From NCBI GenBank assembly GCA_034437895.1, contig DAOTTO010000160.1:1-32223 (forward strand): DNA of 32,223 nt. The letters are read 5' to 3'. Every line of letters starts with the position of its first letter. Position 1 is the first letter of the stretch. The position numbers were made by a program, and so were the translations under genes. The notes under the pieces are model-generated. The model did not search any database, was not told where the DNA came from, and saw only the letters and a program-made list of their open reading frames with translations. Shown here piece after piece: positions 8,302 to 15,668 of the stretch. Origin of the DNA: JANRLJ01 sp034437895 (GTDB lineage: Bacteria > Chloroflexota > Anaerolineae > Aggregatilineales > Phototrophicaceae).

Positions 8302-9138
8302 TCAACTTTCGCTGTTTAATACTGCGCGGATTTCATCCGGTGTCGGGGCGCTTTTCAAGCCGCTTCGTGTGACCGAATGCCCTGCCAGAATCGCTGCCGC
8401 CCGTACCGCACGGTCTATATCGTGTTTGAGTAAATGCCAGCAAATAAAAAAGGACGCGGCAAAAATATCGCCCGCACCCGTTGGGCTGAGAACATACACT
8501 GGAAATGCAGCATAGGGCTGAAATTGGCCTTCGCGGTAAATTTTCCCACCTTTATCGGCCTGCGTGACGATTAAACAAGGTGCGACTTCAGCGATTTCTG
8601 CTTCCATATCGGGGGCTTCGGCAATATCTTCTTCGCTAAACACGATAAAATCAATTGCTTCCAATACGTCTCGATCATGCCAGCGCTTAAACCGCACCCG
8701 CCCATCAGCCTCCCAGCGCCGCAGCCATCCTTGTAATGTCACCAACATAGCACATTCAGATTGCGGAAAACATGAAACGACCTGCCCATGTATTTCATCG
8801 GCCATTGGGGCAATATGAACTAAAGGTGCGGAGCGCCAACCAGCAGGCACATCTTCGGGTAAAATCGGCGCAGCAACACCATGCAAATATTGAGTGCGTC
8901 CGGCTACTCCATAGATATTCTCAAAAGTCGTGGTGAGTTCCGAGGGGAGAACGACAACTTGCGCCCATTGCCGCAGTTCATCCAGCAAAGGGTCATCTTG
9001 CCGAGCGCTCGTCAACACGCCGACCCGTAATCCAAAAGCGTGGGCGGTGCTGGCTGCATAAGAGACTGTGCCGCCAAGCTGCCGCCCATCAAGGGTTAAA
9101 TCTGCCGTGAGATGACCGATCAGAAGATAATCGATCAT
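8302..9138 (-). CDS. PfkB-family sugar/polyol kinase, possibly inositol-kinase-like
   Basis: 278 aa, small for ribokinases (about 300-320). The C-terminal signature SPTGAGDIFAASFF contains the anion-hole GAGD (221-224) with catalytic base D224. The N-terminal GGTVSYAAS (22-30) is the sugar-binding GG motif. The middle region (FENIYGVAGRTQYLHGVA and FIVFSEEDIAE) reminds me of plant-type myo-inositol kinases, but this rests on pattern memory and the true substrate could be another sugar or nucleoside. The start lies four bases after the jag stop codon and the downstream amidohydrolase begins 10 bases on, so translation of the three is probably coupled. Confidence 0.8.
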   Translation of the reverse strand: MIDYLLIGHLTADLTLDGRQLGGTVSYAASTAHAFGLRVGVLTSARQDDPLLDELRQWAQVVVLPSELTTTFENIYGVAGRTQYLHGVAAPILPEDVPAGWRSAPLVHIAPMADEIHGQVVSCFPQSECAMLVTLQGWLRRWEADGRVRFKRWHDRDVLEAIDFIVFSEEDIAEAPDMEAEIAEVAPCLIVTQADKGGKIYREGQFQPYAAFPVYVLSPTGAGDIFAASFFICWHLLKHDIDRAVRAAAILAGHSVTRSGLKSAPTPDEIRAVLNSES

Positions 9139-9142
9139 CAGA

Positions 9143-9979
9143 TTACTTTGGGACGATGGTTACTTTACGAGCGTCGCCCTCGCCAGTACTTTTTGTATAA
9201 ACATCGCTGCGATTGCGTAAGGTTAAGTGGATAATACGGCGCTCATTCGGCGGCATCGGCTCTAACGTGACCGTGCGAGCTTCTTGTATCGCTTGATCTG
9301 CCATTCGCAAGGCAAGCTCACGCAAACGCTGTGAACGGCGCATTTTGTAACCCGCTACATCCACAATAATATTGGCGCGGCGCTGTAATCTGCGGCTGGC
9401 AATTAGACGGGTAATATATTGTAAGGCTGCCAGAGTTTCCCCTTTGCGTCCAATTAAACTATTCATATCCGCCCCGTTGACATCAAGCAGCCAAGGCGCG
9501 CTTTCTCCCGGACGGCTCGGCTCGGCTCGCCGTACTGTGATCTCGGCTTTTAGCATCATCCGTTCAAGAAGTTCAACCAACACACGCTTACTAACTTCCC
9601 CATCCTCACCCGGCGCATCAATCGCCTCGGCGACATCTCCCAAATAAACCTCGTCCACCTCATCGTCATAGGAGTCTGTATAATCCTCATTTTGGGTGAC
9701 ACGCGCATGAGACTGTGCGGAAACAGGTTTAAGGATAATGGCAGGCGGTGGTGGAGAGGAAACAGCAGCAGGAACAACCACAGGGGCGGGTGTCGGCGGG
9801 CGCAGCATCTTTAGACGTACCCGTGCGGGTTTAGCACCAATGCCAAAGACACCCCGGCTAGGTTCATCAATTACTTCAACAATGACATCACCAGGGCCAA
9901 CACCTAATTTGACCAAACCTGCATTTATTGCCGCTTCAACAGTTTCTCCAGTTATTTCAACTGAGGGTAGGGGCTCCAT
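9143..9979 (-). CDS. jag: KhpB/Jag RNA-binding protein (Jag_N + KH + R3H)
   Basis: 278 aa. The N-terminal Jag_N domain (about 6-55) shows VEITGETVEAAINAGL and the SRGVFGIGAKPARV motif. A proline-rich, low-complexity linker (about 65-120) follows. A KH domain carries the GxxG loop IGRKGE, and the C-terminal R3H domain has NERRIIH (R-x3-H). KhpB works with KhpA as a global RNA chaperone affecting cell elongation and division in Firmicutes. The chosen start is the ATG at 9979, seven bases after AAAGGTG, rather than a TTG two codons upstream. Its place directly behind yidC is the common bacterial order. Confidence 0.92.
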   Translation of the reverse strand: MEPLPSVEITGETVEAAINAGLVKLGVGPGDVIVEVIDEPSRGVFGIGAKPARVRLKMLRPPTPAPVVVPAAVSSPPPPAIILKPVSAQSHARVTQNEDYTDSYDDEVDEVYLGDVAEAIDAPGEDGEVSKRVLVELLERMMLKAEITVRRAEPSRPGESAPWLLDVNGADMNSLIGRKGETLAALQYITRLIASRRLQRRANIIVDVAGYKMRRSQRLRELALRMADQAIQEARTVTLEPMPPNERRIIHLTLRNRSDVYTKSTGEGDARKVTIVPK

Positions 9980-10006
9980 AATCAAACACCTTTACGAAAA
10001 ATTCGA

Positions 10007-10035
10007 GCGCCAGCACAAATTAAATCGGCTGGCGC
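10007..10035 (-). other. Hairpin between yidC and jag (possible attenuator or mRNA-processing stem)
   Basis: GCGCCAGC (10007-10014) and GCTGGCGC (10028-10035) form a perfect 8-bp stem with a 13-base loop. Reading leftward it is followed after four bases by AATTTTT. The U-run is displaced, so it would be a weak terminator at best; it could reduce expression of jag and later genes relative to yidC. Confidence 0.45.
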
Positions 10036-10055
10036 AGATAAATCAGCTTAATAGT

Positions 10056-11000
10056 TTACTTCGCGCCAGCTTTTTTAGAGGCTTTGGTTTTCTTGCTAGG
10101 CGTACCGCCTGAAGGGAGCGATTTAGTCATAGTGCCATTAGAGACAGTATCAGTGCCATTGGCCTTTTCTGGTGTAAACCCGACAGGATCACTACGCTTG
10201 CCGCGCTTTTCGGTGGTGGAAGGGGTAACAGATGTGATCTCTTTGGGCTTTGGGTCACGTCCGAACAAACGTCCCCACTCGGCTGTGCCCATCAAGGTAT
10301 ACTGGGCGATACCGACCACATTAGAGACGACAAAGTAAATGCCTAAACCGACGGAAAACTGGAGCGAGAAAAAGCCAAACATCAACGGCATAATCGTCGT
10401 CATTGAGCGCGTCATCTGGGCGGCTTGGTCGGGCTTGCCATCTCCACTTGGCGGCGGCGGCGCCGGCAAAGTCAGCTTGGATTGAAGCCAAGTTGTGACG
10501 AGTACAAGCAGAGGGAGAATCAGCGCATACGTGGGATTCGCTGTAGGTGGACGGGTTAAATTCATCCCCGCCCAAGTATCACCCAACGGCACGAGCGAAT
10601 CTAAACCCGGCAGCAGCAAACGACCTGAAAGGTCGATCAATTGATAAGGCGATGCACCAAGTGCGTGATTAATCGCTGAATAAAGCGCGAGCAAAATCGG
10701 AAGCTGAATCAACAGCGGCAGACATCCCCCCAATGGGTTAATGCCATTCTCTTTATAGAGCGCCATCTGTTCTTGTGCCAACTTTTCTCGATCATTCTTG
10801 TGTTTTTCTTGTAATGCCTTGAGCTTAGGTTGAAGCTCTTGCATCGCTTTTGCTGAACGCTGCTGCTGAATCAGCAGTGGCGAGGTCAGCAAACGAATAA
10901 TCACCGTAAAGGCTGCAATCGCCAATACGATATCGTTGTTGAAAATACGATACATCAACGTCAGTACCGTAACAAAGGGGTTGATAATCAAATCCCACAT
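10056..11000 (-). CDS. yidC: Membrane protein insertase YidC/Oxa1
   Basis: 314 aa, the Gram-positive/Oxa1-like short form without the large periplasmic domain of proteobacterial YidC. YidC inserts and folds membrane proteins alone or with SecYEG. Five hydrophobic segments can be seen. The conserved groove arginine is R36 in FTVIIRLLTSPLL; the cytoplasmic charged coiled hairpin (MQELQPKLKALQEKHKN) and the INPLGGCLPLLIQLPI motif follow. The tail (from about 255) is rich in Lys, Thr and Ser and ends KKTKASKKAGAK, resembling the basic ribosome-binding tails of mitochondrial Oxa1. There is no lipobox at the N-terminus. It lies 24 bases after the propeller lipoprotein gene. Confidence 0.95.
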   Translation of the reverse strand: MWDLIINPFVTVLTLMYRIFNNDIVLAIAAFTVIIRLLTSPLLIQQQRSAKAMQELQPKLKALQEKHKNDREKLAQEQMALYKENGINPLGGCLPLLIQLPILLALYSAINHALGASPYQLIDLSGRLLLPGLDSLVPLGDTWAGMNLTRPPTANPTYALILPLLVLVTTWLQSKLTLPAPPPPSGDGKPDQAAQMTRSMTTIMPLMFGFFSLQFSVGLGIYFVVSNVVGIAQYTLMGTAEWGRLFGRDPKPKEITSVTPSTTEKRGKRSDPVGFTPEKANGTDTVSNGTMTKSLPSGGTPSKKTKASKKAGAK

Positions 11001-11024
11001 TGGTAAATGCTCTCCCCTAAACCT

Positions 11025-12221
11025 TTAACGACTATATACCCAACGCTGATTACTATCTTCCAAACTGAACGCGACCAACAAGCGGCTATTTTTGGCTGTA
11101 CTAATGATGACCAGCGGCTCATTGATGGTGGATGGCTCACCCGGTTCAATCAACAGTATATCGGATAGTACTTCCGCGTCCACATCTTGTTCAAAAACGA
11201 TGCTGCCGTCAGCTTGATTTAACCACACAACCTGACCCTTACGCGAAGCAACTACCGCATACCCGCCGGAGACCAGCGGTGCAGGCCGGATACCCGCCGA
11301 AGTTGCTTTGGCCTTCCACACTTCAGAAAGTCCACCTTCGGTATTCAGTGCATAAACGTAACCACTTAAATCAGCCGTATAGAGGATGCCCTCTTGCAAC
11401 ACCGGCGTATTCCATACCCAATCTTCAGTTTCATACTGCGAGAGGATTTCCCCCGCTAACGACACTTCAAAGATTTTGCTGGCAAACGTCCCGACATAAA
11501 AACGCTCATTTTCAGCATCATAAAGCGGCGAAGCAGCAGAAGCGCCTTCCAAATCAAGGCTCCAACGCTGTTCCCCTGTTTCCCCATCAACCGCATAGAA
11601 ATGATGATCCATTGCCGTGAAGTAAACAATGCCGTCAATCACCAAAGGCTGAGACCAAATACCACGCTCAGTTTCAAACACCCAGCGCGTATCATAATTT
11701 TCCATATCTAAGGCGACAACATCATGTTCGCTCAATGGGACATAAAGCGCGTTTGTCGCCGCATCCACCGCTGCATCCGCAACGATGTTGCCTTCAATTT
11801 TGGTCACGGATCGCTCGATTCGCGCAGTCGGATAATCCACCCGCAGTAAATATCCTGCATAATCCGTGATGAGGAAGGTATCTTCATTGAGAAAAACAGG
11901 CGCAGTATAAAACAGGGATCGAACATTCGAATCCCCTTGAGGCCAACTGCCTGCAAGTTCCCAATCTAAGACATCGCCACTTGAGCCATCTTCACGCCGT
12001 ATCTCACCCGCTTCATTAAGCAGTGGAATACGTAAATGGGTAGCAGGATTAACCACATCAATCCGGTTTTCATAAGCCACAACAATGTTTTTCTGGCTGT
12101 CCAAAGAAACATCAGGCCACGCTGTCCCCTGCCGCACAGGGGCGCAAGCCGTTGCGGTTAAAATCAGTAAAAGCGCGGCTATTAAAATTAGCCGCCGCGC
12201 AGAAATTGCTCGAATGTTCAA
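11025..12221 (-). CDS. PQQ-type beta-propeller lipoprotein (BamB-like fold) inside the yidD-yidC interval
   Basis: 398 aa. The N-terminus is a signal with a basic start, a hydrophobic core (11-21) and a possible lipobox ATAC ending at C26. It lacks the usual Leu at -3, so lipidation is likely rather than certain. The body consists of repeating blades with W and YALN/YAVD-type motifs: VFETERGIWSQPLVIDG, HFYAVDGETGEQRWSLD, YVYALNTEGGLSEVWKA. This is the PQQ-like WD propeller fold shared by BamB and by quinoprotein dehydrogenases; no dehydrogenase active site is apparent. Start codon is TTG directly after the yidD stop (TAATTG), with AAGGAG inside the end of yidD, so it is translationally coupled to yidD. 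Function is unknown; a role in membrane or surface protein assembly is inference from position. Confidence 0.8.
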   Translation of the reverse strand: MNIRAISARRLILIAALLLILTATACAPVRQGTAWPDVSLDSQKNIVVAYENRIDVVNPATHLRIPLLNEAGEIRREDGSSGDVLDWELAGSWPQGDSNVRSLFYTAPVFLNEDTFLITDYAGYLLRVDYPTARIERSVTKIEGNIVADAAVDAATNALYVPLSEHDVVALDMENYDTRWVFETERGIWSQPLVIDGIVYFTAMDHHFYAVDGETGEQRWSLDLEGASAASPLYDAENERFYVGTFASKIFEVSLAGEILSQYETEDWVWNTPVLQEGILYTADLSGYVYALNTEGGLSEVWKAKATSAGIRPAPLVSGGYAVVASRKGQVVWLNQADGSIVFEQDVDAEVLSDILLIEPGEPSTINEPLVIISTAKNSRLLVAFSLEDSNQRWVYSR

Positions 12222-12446
12222 TTATAGCTCCTTCTTAGGAGGCACTGGATCGTATCCACCGGGGTTGAATGGATGACAACGCGAAATACGCCGCACCCCC
12301 ATCCATGTGCCTTTCATAACCCCATGAATTTGAATAGCTTCGTAGGTATAGTGGGAGCAAGTCGGATAAAAACGACAACTCGAAGGCAGCACAGGAGAAA
12401 TAAACCGTTGGTAAAACTTAATTGACCGCAGCGCCAGCCACTTCAT
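12222..12446 (-). CDS. yidD: Membrane protein insertion efficiency factor YidD
   Basis: 74 aa, typical size. The family core is clear: FYQRFISPVLPSSCRFYPTC, then SHYTYEAIQIHGVMKG and a CHPFNPGGYDPVP end. The conserved cysteines are in CRFYPTC and CHP. YidD is a small amphipathic protein that associates with the inner membrane and aids YidC-dependent insertion. It lies 10 bases behind rnpA and directly abuts the propeller lipoprotein start. Confidence 0.96.
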   Translation of the reverse strand: MKWLALRSIKFYQRFISPVLPSSCRFYPTCSHYTYEAIQIHGVMKGTWMGVRRISRCHPFNPGGYDPVPPKKEL

Positions 12447-12456
12447 TTAAACGTAC

Positions 12457-12801
12457 CTATTCGCTCTCGACTAACATTGATGAACGACGAAACATCTCAA
12501 CTATAGTACGTTCTACAGTGCTGTAAGGTTGCCCCACTAATTGATCGCGCACGACCATAACAACATCAAACCCCGGTTTGAGCCGGGGATGCAGGTGGCG
12601 GATGGCCTCGCGTAGCAGACGACGCACTCGGTTGCGCTTAACAGCATTCCCCAAGTGCTTGCTTGTGACGAACCCATATCGATTGTGCGATAAATCGTTA
12701 GGTGCAACACTCAACACCAAGAAAGGATGACGATAGACACGCCCTTCTTGGCGCAAACGCGCAAAATCTTTCGACTGTCTTAGTCTAAACCGCTGCTGCA
12801 T
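12457..12801 (-). CDS. rnpA: RNase P protein component
   Basis: 114 aa. The basic RNase P subunit helps the catalytic RNA bind pre-tRNA 5' leaders. The RNR signature is AVKRNRVRRLLREA; the N-terminal LRQSKDFARLRQEG and central RYGFVTSKHLGNAV segments are standard. Lies between rpmH (25 bases upstream) and yidD (10 bases downstream), the conserved bacterial order. Confidence 0.96.
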   Translation of the reverse strand: MQQRFRLRQSKDFARLRQEGRVYRHPFLVLSVAPNDLSHNRYGFVTSKHLGNAVKRNRVRRLLREAIRHLHPRLKPGFDVVMVVRDQLVGQPYSTVERTIVEMFRRSSMLVESE

Positions 12802-12826
12802 CCCAGCCTAGTTTCACCCTAAAGGC

Positions 12827-13006
12827 TTATGACGCGTTCCAGTTGGTTTTCTTCACATGATTCGGGGTCACGGTCAACTGATAACGTCCTTTTGCGCGGC
12901 GTGCCTTCAGTACCCGGCGACCACCCTTTGTCTCCATCCGCTGACGAAAACCATGTACACGCTTGCGGCGGCGAACCTTCGGCTGCCACGTTCTTTTTGT
13001 CGACAT
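12827..13006 (-). CDS. rpmH: 50S ribosomal protein L34 with C-terminal extension
   Basis: 59 aa, read directly from the minus strand. Starts MSTKRTWQPK and contains the L34 core RKRVHGFRQRMETKGGRRVL and ARRAKGR. Usual L34 is 44-47 aa; this one continues YQLTVTPNHVKKTNWNAS, adding roughly a dozen residues. L34 is a small basic rRNA-binding protein of the large subunit. The ATG at 13006 is preceded by GAGGT about 10 bases upstream. It heads the rnpA-yidD-propeller-yidC-jag series and has a strong promoter upstream. Confidence 0.95.
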   Translation of the reverse strand: MSTKRTWQPKVRRRKRVHGFRQRMETKGGRRVLKARRAKGRYQLTVTPNHVKKTNWNAS

Positions 13007-13054
13007 TGTGTTTATACCTCGTGATTGACATACTCTGGGTTATAACGAAGGGTA

Positions 13055-13084
13055 AGTATAACCTAGATATGGGAGGCGGGTCAA
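13055..13084 (-). promoter_or_regulatory. rpmH operon promoter
   Basis: Reading leftward: TTGACC (-35, 13084-13079), an 18-bp spacer, TATACT (-10, 13060-13055). Both boxes match consensus at five of six positions. The start of transcription would be about 40 bases before the rpmH ATG. The intergenic region 13007-13216 also holds two TTATCCA heptamers (13091-13098 area and near 13188) that resemble partial DnaA boxes; these are too few to call an origin. Confidence 0.65.
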
Positions 13085-13216
13085 CGGGCGCTTATCCAAG
13101 TTACCTAAGAATTAATTCTACCCAAAACCCACATCTACAGTTATAATTAAACTTCAGTTTGAAATTTGTCTCATTTTTAATGAGTTTATTATCCATTTGT
13201 TCGGAGGCGCACTACC

Positions 13217-14782
13217 TTGCTGCCGAGTAATCACTGGGCGCGCAATTTCACGGTTGAAGCGGAAGATATCGAAACTATCACAACCCTCTTGCTGGAAAGA
13301 GAAACCCCGCTTACCAGCCAACAACTTGCCCTCACCCTAATCGAAAACCGTCTAACGCAGGAAACTGCTGCTTTGGAAGAGCGCTATAAAGATGCGCGGC
13401 TTTATAATCCGGCCCTCGCTTATGAAATCGGCCAAAAGCTGGTTTTTCCGCAAATGGCCTATGCCACTGCCACTATAAAAAATACGCGCAGCGGCCTAAA
13501 CCCGGACTATGGCGATTTTAATGTCATTCAGGTTGAATTTGACGATGATCTTAAAATCATTCGTGAATTTGCCGCTGGCCTCCTAACGCCTCATAAGCTG
13601 AGCCAAGAAAATATGAATGGAAGCGCTGCCTTTATGAGCGATTCCGACTTGAACGCGGAAGAAATCTTCGACTTGGCTGGTGAAGAAATTATCCAAGTAT
13701 TAGAAGAACGCCTGTTGGAGGAGGAGGAACTCATTTATATGGGTCGCGCTTGGTTCCCGCGTGATTTGATGTTGGAAGTCAACGAAGGCCATCTCCATCT
13801 TGCCGAAGCTGTTCTCGATATTGCAGGCGGCGGGCCACTTGCTACACAAAACATCCTTGAGCAAGTCGGCGGACTCGGCAGTTCCCCCACGTCGCTACAA
13901 GTTTTTTCAATGAATTATCGGCTGAACCAAGACAGCCGCTTTGATGAGGTAGGGCCAACAGGTGAGGTATTGTGGTATCTCACCCGCTTAGAGCCGCCGG
14001 AAGTCCTCAACACACCCGCTGCGCTCCGTTATACGCCAATTGATTATGACCGCAGCCTGCTCACACCAGCGATGTTGAACTTGGAAGCCGAAATTGATGA
14101 TGAGTTTTCATTGCTGGATGCGAAAAAAGGCAGTGAAGGCACAATTACACTGATTTATCCTCATCGTCGGGTCGGCACACTGCCGTTAAATGCTCAGGTG
14201 GTCAATATTTTCCCAACTGCCCGTCGCACGACCCATATTTGGATTACCCTCATTGATGGGCAGGACGACGAAGAATATACTGGGTGGGTCGTCCCCGGCG
14301 GACATTATGTCTATGGCTTAGGCGCTTTCTATAGCAAGCACAAACTCCCTATCGGTGCCCAAATCACCGTAAGTAAAGCAGCCCCTGGCAAAATTCGTAT
14401 TGACTTTACAGCTTATCGCCCACGCACCGAATATATCCGCCTCATTCTACCCAAAGGCGATCAAATTCAATTCGAGAATAACAAACGTGCCATTGGCGCA
14501 GATTATGACGATTTGATGATTTTGGGGGTGGATGATTTAGAAGCGCTGGATGCACTTGTTCAGGCTACGCAGCAGCAGCGCAAAAGTTTAGCCGCCATCT
14601 TGCGGATGATTATTCCAGCTTTAGGCAAATTAACGCCACAAGCGACTGCCCATGCCACGACGATTTACAGTGCAGTCAATGTTTTGCGGCGCTGCCCGCC
14701 GGGTCCGATTTTAGCCACATTGGAAGCCAATCCCGATTTTCAAAATGTGGGTGGCGATTACTGGAAACTGCGCGATGAATAG
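13217..14782 (+). CDS. Unrecognised 521-aa protein, probable multi-domain with winged-helix-like ends
   Basis: I do not recognise this family. TTG start, nine bases after CGGAGG. About residues 15-55 are helical with a helix-turn-helix flavour (LTSQQLALTLIENRLTQE), then a beta-rich piece with IGQKLVFPQMAYATATIKN and GLNPDYGDFNVIQVEF, which looks like a small barrel. An acidic helical block follows (EEIFDLAGEEIIQVLEERLLEEEE). Then a second helical/wing-like unit around GPLATQNILEQVGG, a beta-rich domain around 300-430 (GTLPLNAQVVNIFP, TGWVVPGGHYVYGLGAFYS), and a C-terminal unit NVLRRCPPGPILATLEANPDF that ends GGDYWKL, again resembling a winged helix. No signal peptide, no membrane helix, no catalytic motif seen. 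A DNA- or RNA-binding role is a guess from the folds. First gene of a tight three-gene operon divergent from rpmH. Confidence 0.6.
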   Translation: MLPSNHWARNFTVEAEDIETITTLLLERETPLTSQQLALTLIENRLTQETAALEERYKDARLYNPALAYEIGQKLVFPQMAYATATIKNTRSGLNPDYGDFNVIQVEFDDDLKIIREFAAGLLTPHKLSQENMNGSAAFMSDSDLNAEEIFDLAGEEIIQVLEERLLEEEELIYMGRAWFPRDLMLEVNEGHLHLAEAVLDIAGGGPLATQNILEQVGGLGSSPTSLQVFSMNYRLNQDSRFDEVGPTGEVLWYLTRLEPPEVLNTPAALRYTPIDYDRSLLTPAMLNLEAEIDDEFSLLDAKKGSEGTITLIYPHRRVGTLPLNAQVVNIFPTARRTTHIWITLIDGQDDEEYTGWVVPGGHYVYGLGAFYSKHKLPIGAQITVSKAAPGKIRIDFTAYRPRTEYIRLILPKGDQIQFENNKRAIGADYDDLMILGVDDLEALDALVQATQQQRKSLAAILRMIIPALGKLTPQATAHATTIYSAVNVLRRCPPGPILATLEANPDFQNVGGDYWKLRDE

Positions 14783-14790
14783 GGGGAATT

Positions 14791-15228
14791 ATGACCGTTC
14801 CGGGTAGACCCAGTACACTTGTAAGAACAACGATTGATACGAAATTCCATATTGATTTTGATTGGTGGGAACGCAGCCGCGACGAAGACCTCCGCACCTA
14901 TATGCTTAGTCATCTAATACCGGAGCAGCGTGAACGTATCGGCACATCGCATGAAGATCGCCAAATTGATTATATTGACCCCGAAACGGGCGAAGTCTTC
15001 CGGTTAGACGAACTGCGCCTTGCCATTCAGCTAGCCGCCCAAGACCCCAATTTTATCAATCCCCACACGTCAACAGTCGATAGTATTTTTCGTGTGTTCC
15101 TGAAGTATAATAATTTGCCGATGTCCCCGCGTGAATTGGCTTCGCACACAGGCCGTTCCGCCGAAGTCATTCTAAAAACCATCAGCGGTGGACGCATTTA
15201 TAAAGGCATACGTCCGTTTAACCTGTAA
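14791..15228 (+). CDS. Unrecognised 145-aa protein with C-terminal helix-turn-helix-like region
   Basis: Not recognised. The first part has an aromatic/acidic stretch (TKFHIDFDWWERSRDEDLR), then a short segment YIDPETGEVFRLDELRLAIQ. The last 45 residues (IFRVFLKYNNLPMSPRELASHTGRSAEVILKTISG) look like a helix-turn-helix, with the turn around ASHTGRS, and end in RIYKGIRPF. Soluble, no signal. ATG preceded by GGGGGAA, eight bases after the previous stop, so it is co-expressed with the 521-aa gene. The well-formed codon series and even composition argue it is a real gene. Confidence 0.6.
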   Translation: MTVPGRPSTLVRTTIDTKFHIDFDWWERSRDEDLRTYMLSHLIPEQRERIGTSHEDRQIDYIDPETGEVFRLDELRLAIQLAAQDPNFINPHTSTVDSIFRVFLKYNNLPMSPRELASHTGRSAEVILKTISGGRIYKGIRPFNL

Positions 15229-15240
15229 GGAGTTTTGTGA

Positions 15241-15660
15241 ATGAGTCGGGTCATCAACACTGACGGACCGGGCAAACGCCGCAACCAACTGATGCGAACA
15301 TCTGCAGAGATGCTGCGCCGCCTAAGCCAGAAAAGCGCGATTGACGATGAATCGAAAGATATGTTCGCGCTGCTGATCTTTAGCCTACGTGAGATTGAAG
15401 AAGGCATTGATGAATCCGCTTTGGCATGGGAAAAGCGCGATTATTGGATGAAGGCCGAGGAATTTCGGCAGCGCTGGCAGTGGGCAGGCTTAATGGCTGG
15501 CGAATTAGAGGTGCTGGTCATGCAGAACGAATGGGGGCGTGTACCGCAGTTTATGGTGAAGTTGTTCCCCTATTTTGCGGATGTAAAAATCACCAAGTTC
15601 ACCCGCAAAGAAGAGGCTTGGCAGGGATGCTACAACAAACTCATCAGTGAACGCCGCTAA
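15241..15660 (+). CDS. Unrecognised 139-aa helical protein
   Basis: Not recognised. Apparently all-helical, with basic N-terminus (GKRRNQLMRTSAEMLRRL), a central amphipathic pair (DMFALLIFSLREIEEGI and AWEKRDYWMKAEEFRQRW) rich in Trp, and a basic end (KITKFTRKEEAWQGCYNKL). No signal or membrane helix. A GGAG ribosome site lies before the ATG, 12 bases after the preceding stop. Third gene of the operon; its stop lies eight bases from the converging pfkA stop. It might be a structural or bridging partner of the two upstream proteins; that is inference from operon structure only. Confidence 0.6.
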   Translation: MSRVINTDGPGKRRNQLMRTSAEMLRRLSQKSAIDDESKDMFALLIFSLREIEEGIDESALAWEKRDYWMKAEEFRQRWQWAGLMAGELEVLVMQNEWGRVPQFMVKLFPYFADVKITKFTRKEEAWQGCYNKLISERR

Positions 15661-15668
15661 GTAACGAG

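Noticed and set aside
11920..11945. tRNA T-arm-like GTTCGAATC-type sequence
   Set aside because: It lies in frame within the propeller lipoprotein gene and no acceptor, D or anticodon arms can be folded around it.
12819..13031. 70-aa minus-strand reading frame over rpmH
   Set aside because: It overlaps L34 in another frame; the L34 frame has the family sequence and a ribosome site.
13085..13200. Replication origin by rpmH
   Set aside because: Only two partial DnaA-like heptamers, no AT-rich unwinding region with repeats, and no dnaA in the window.
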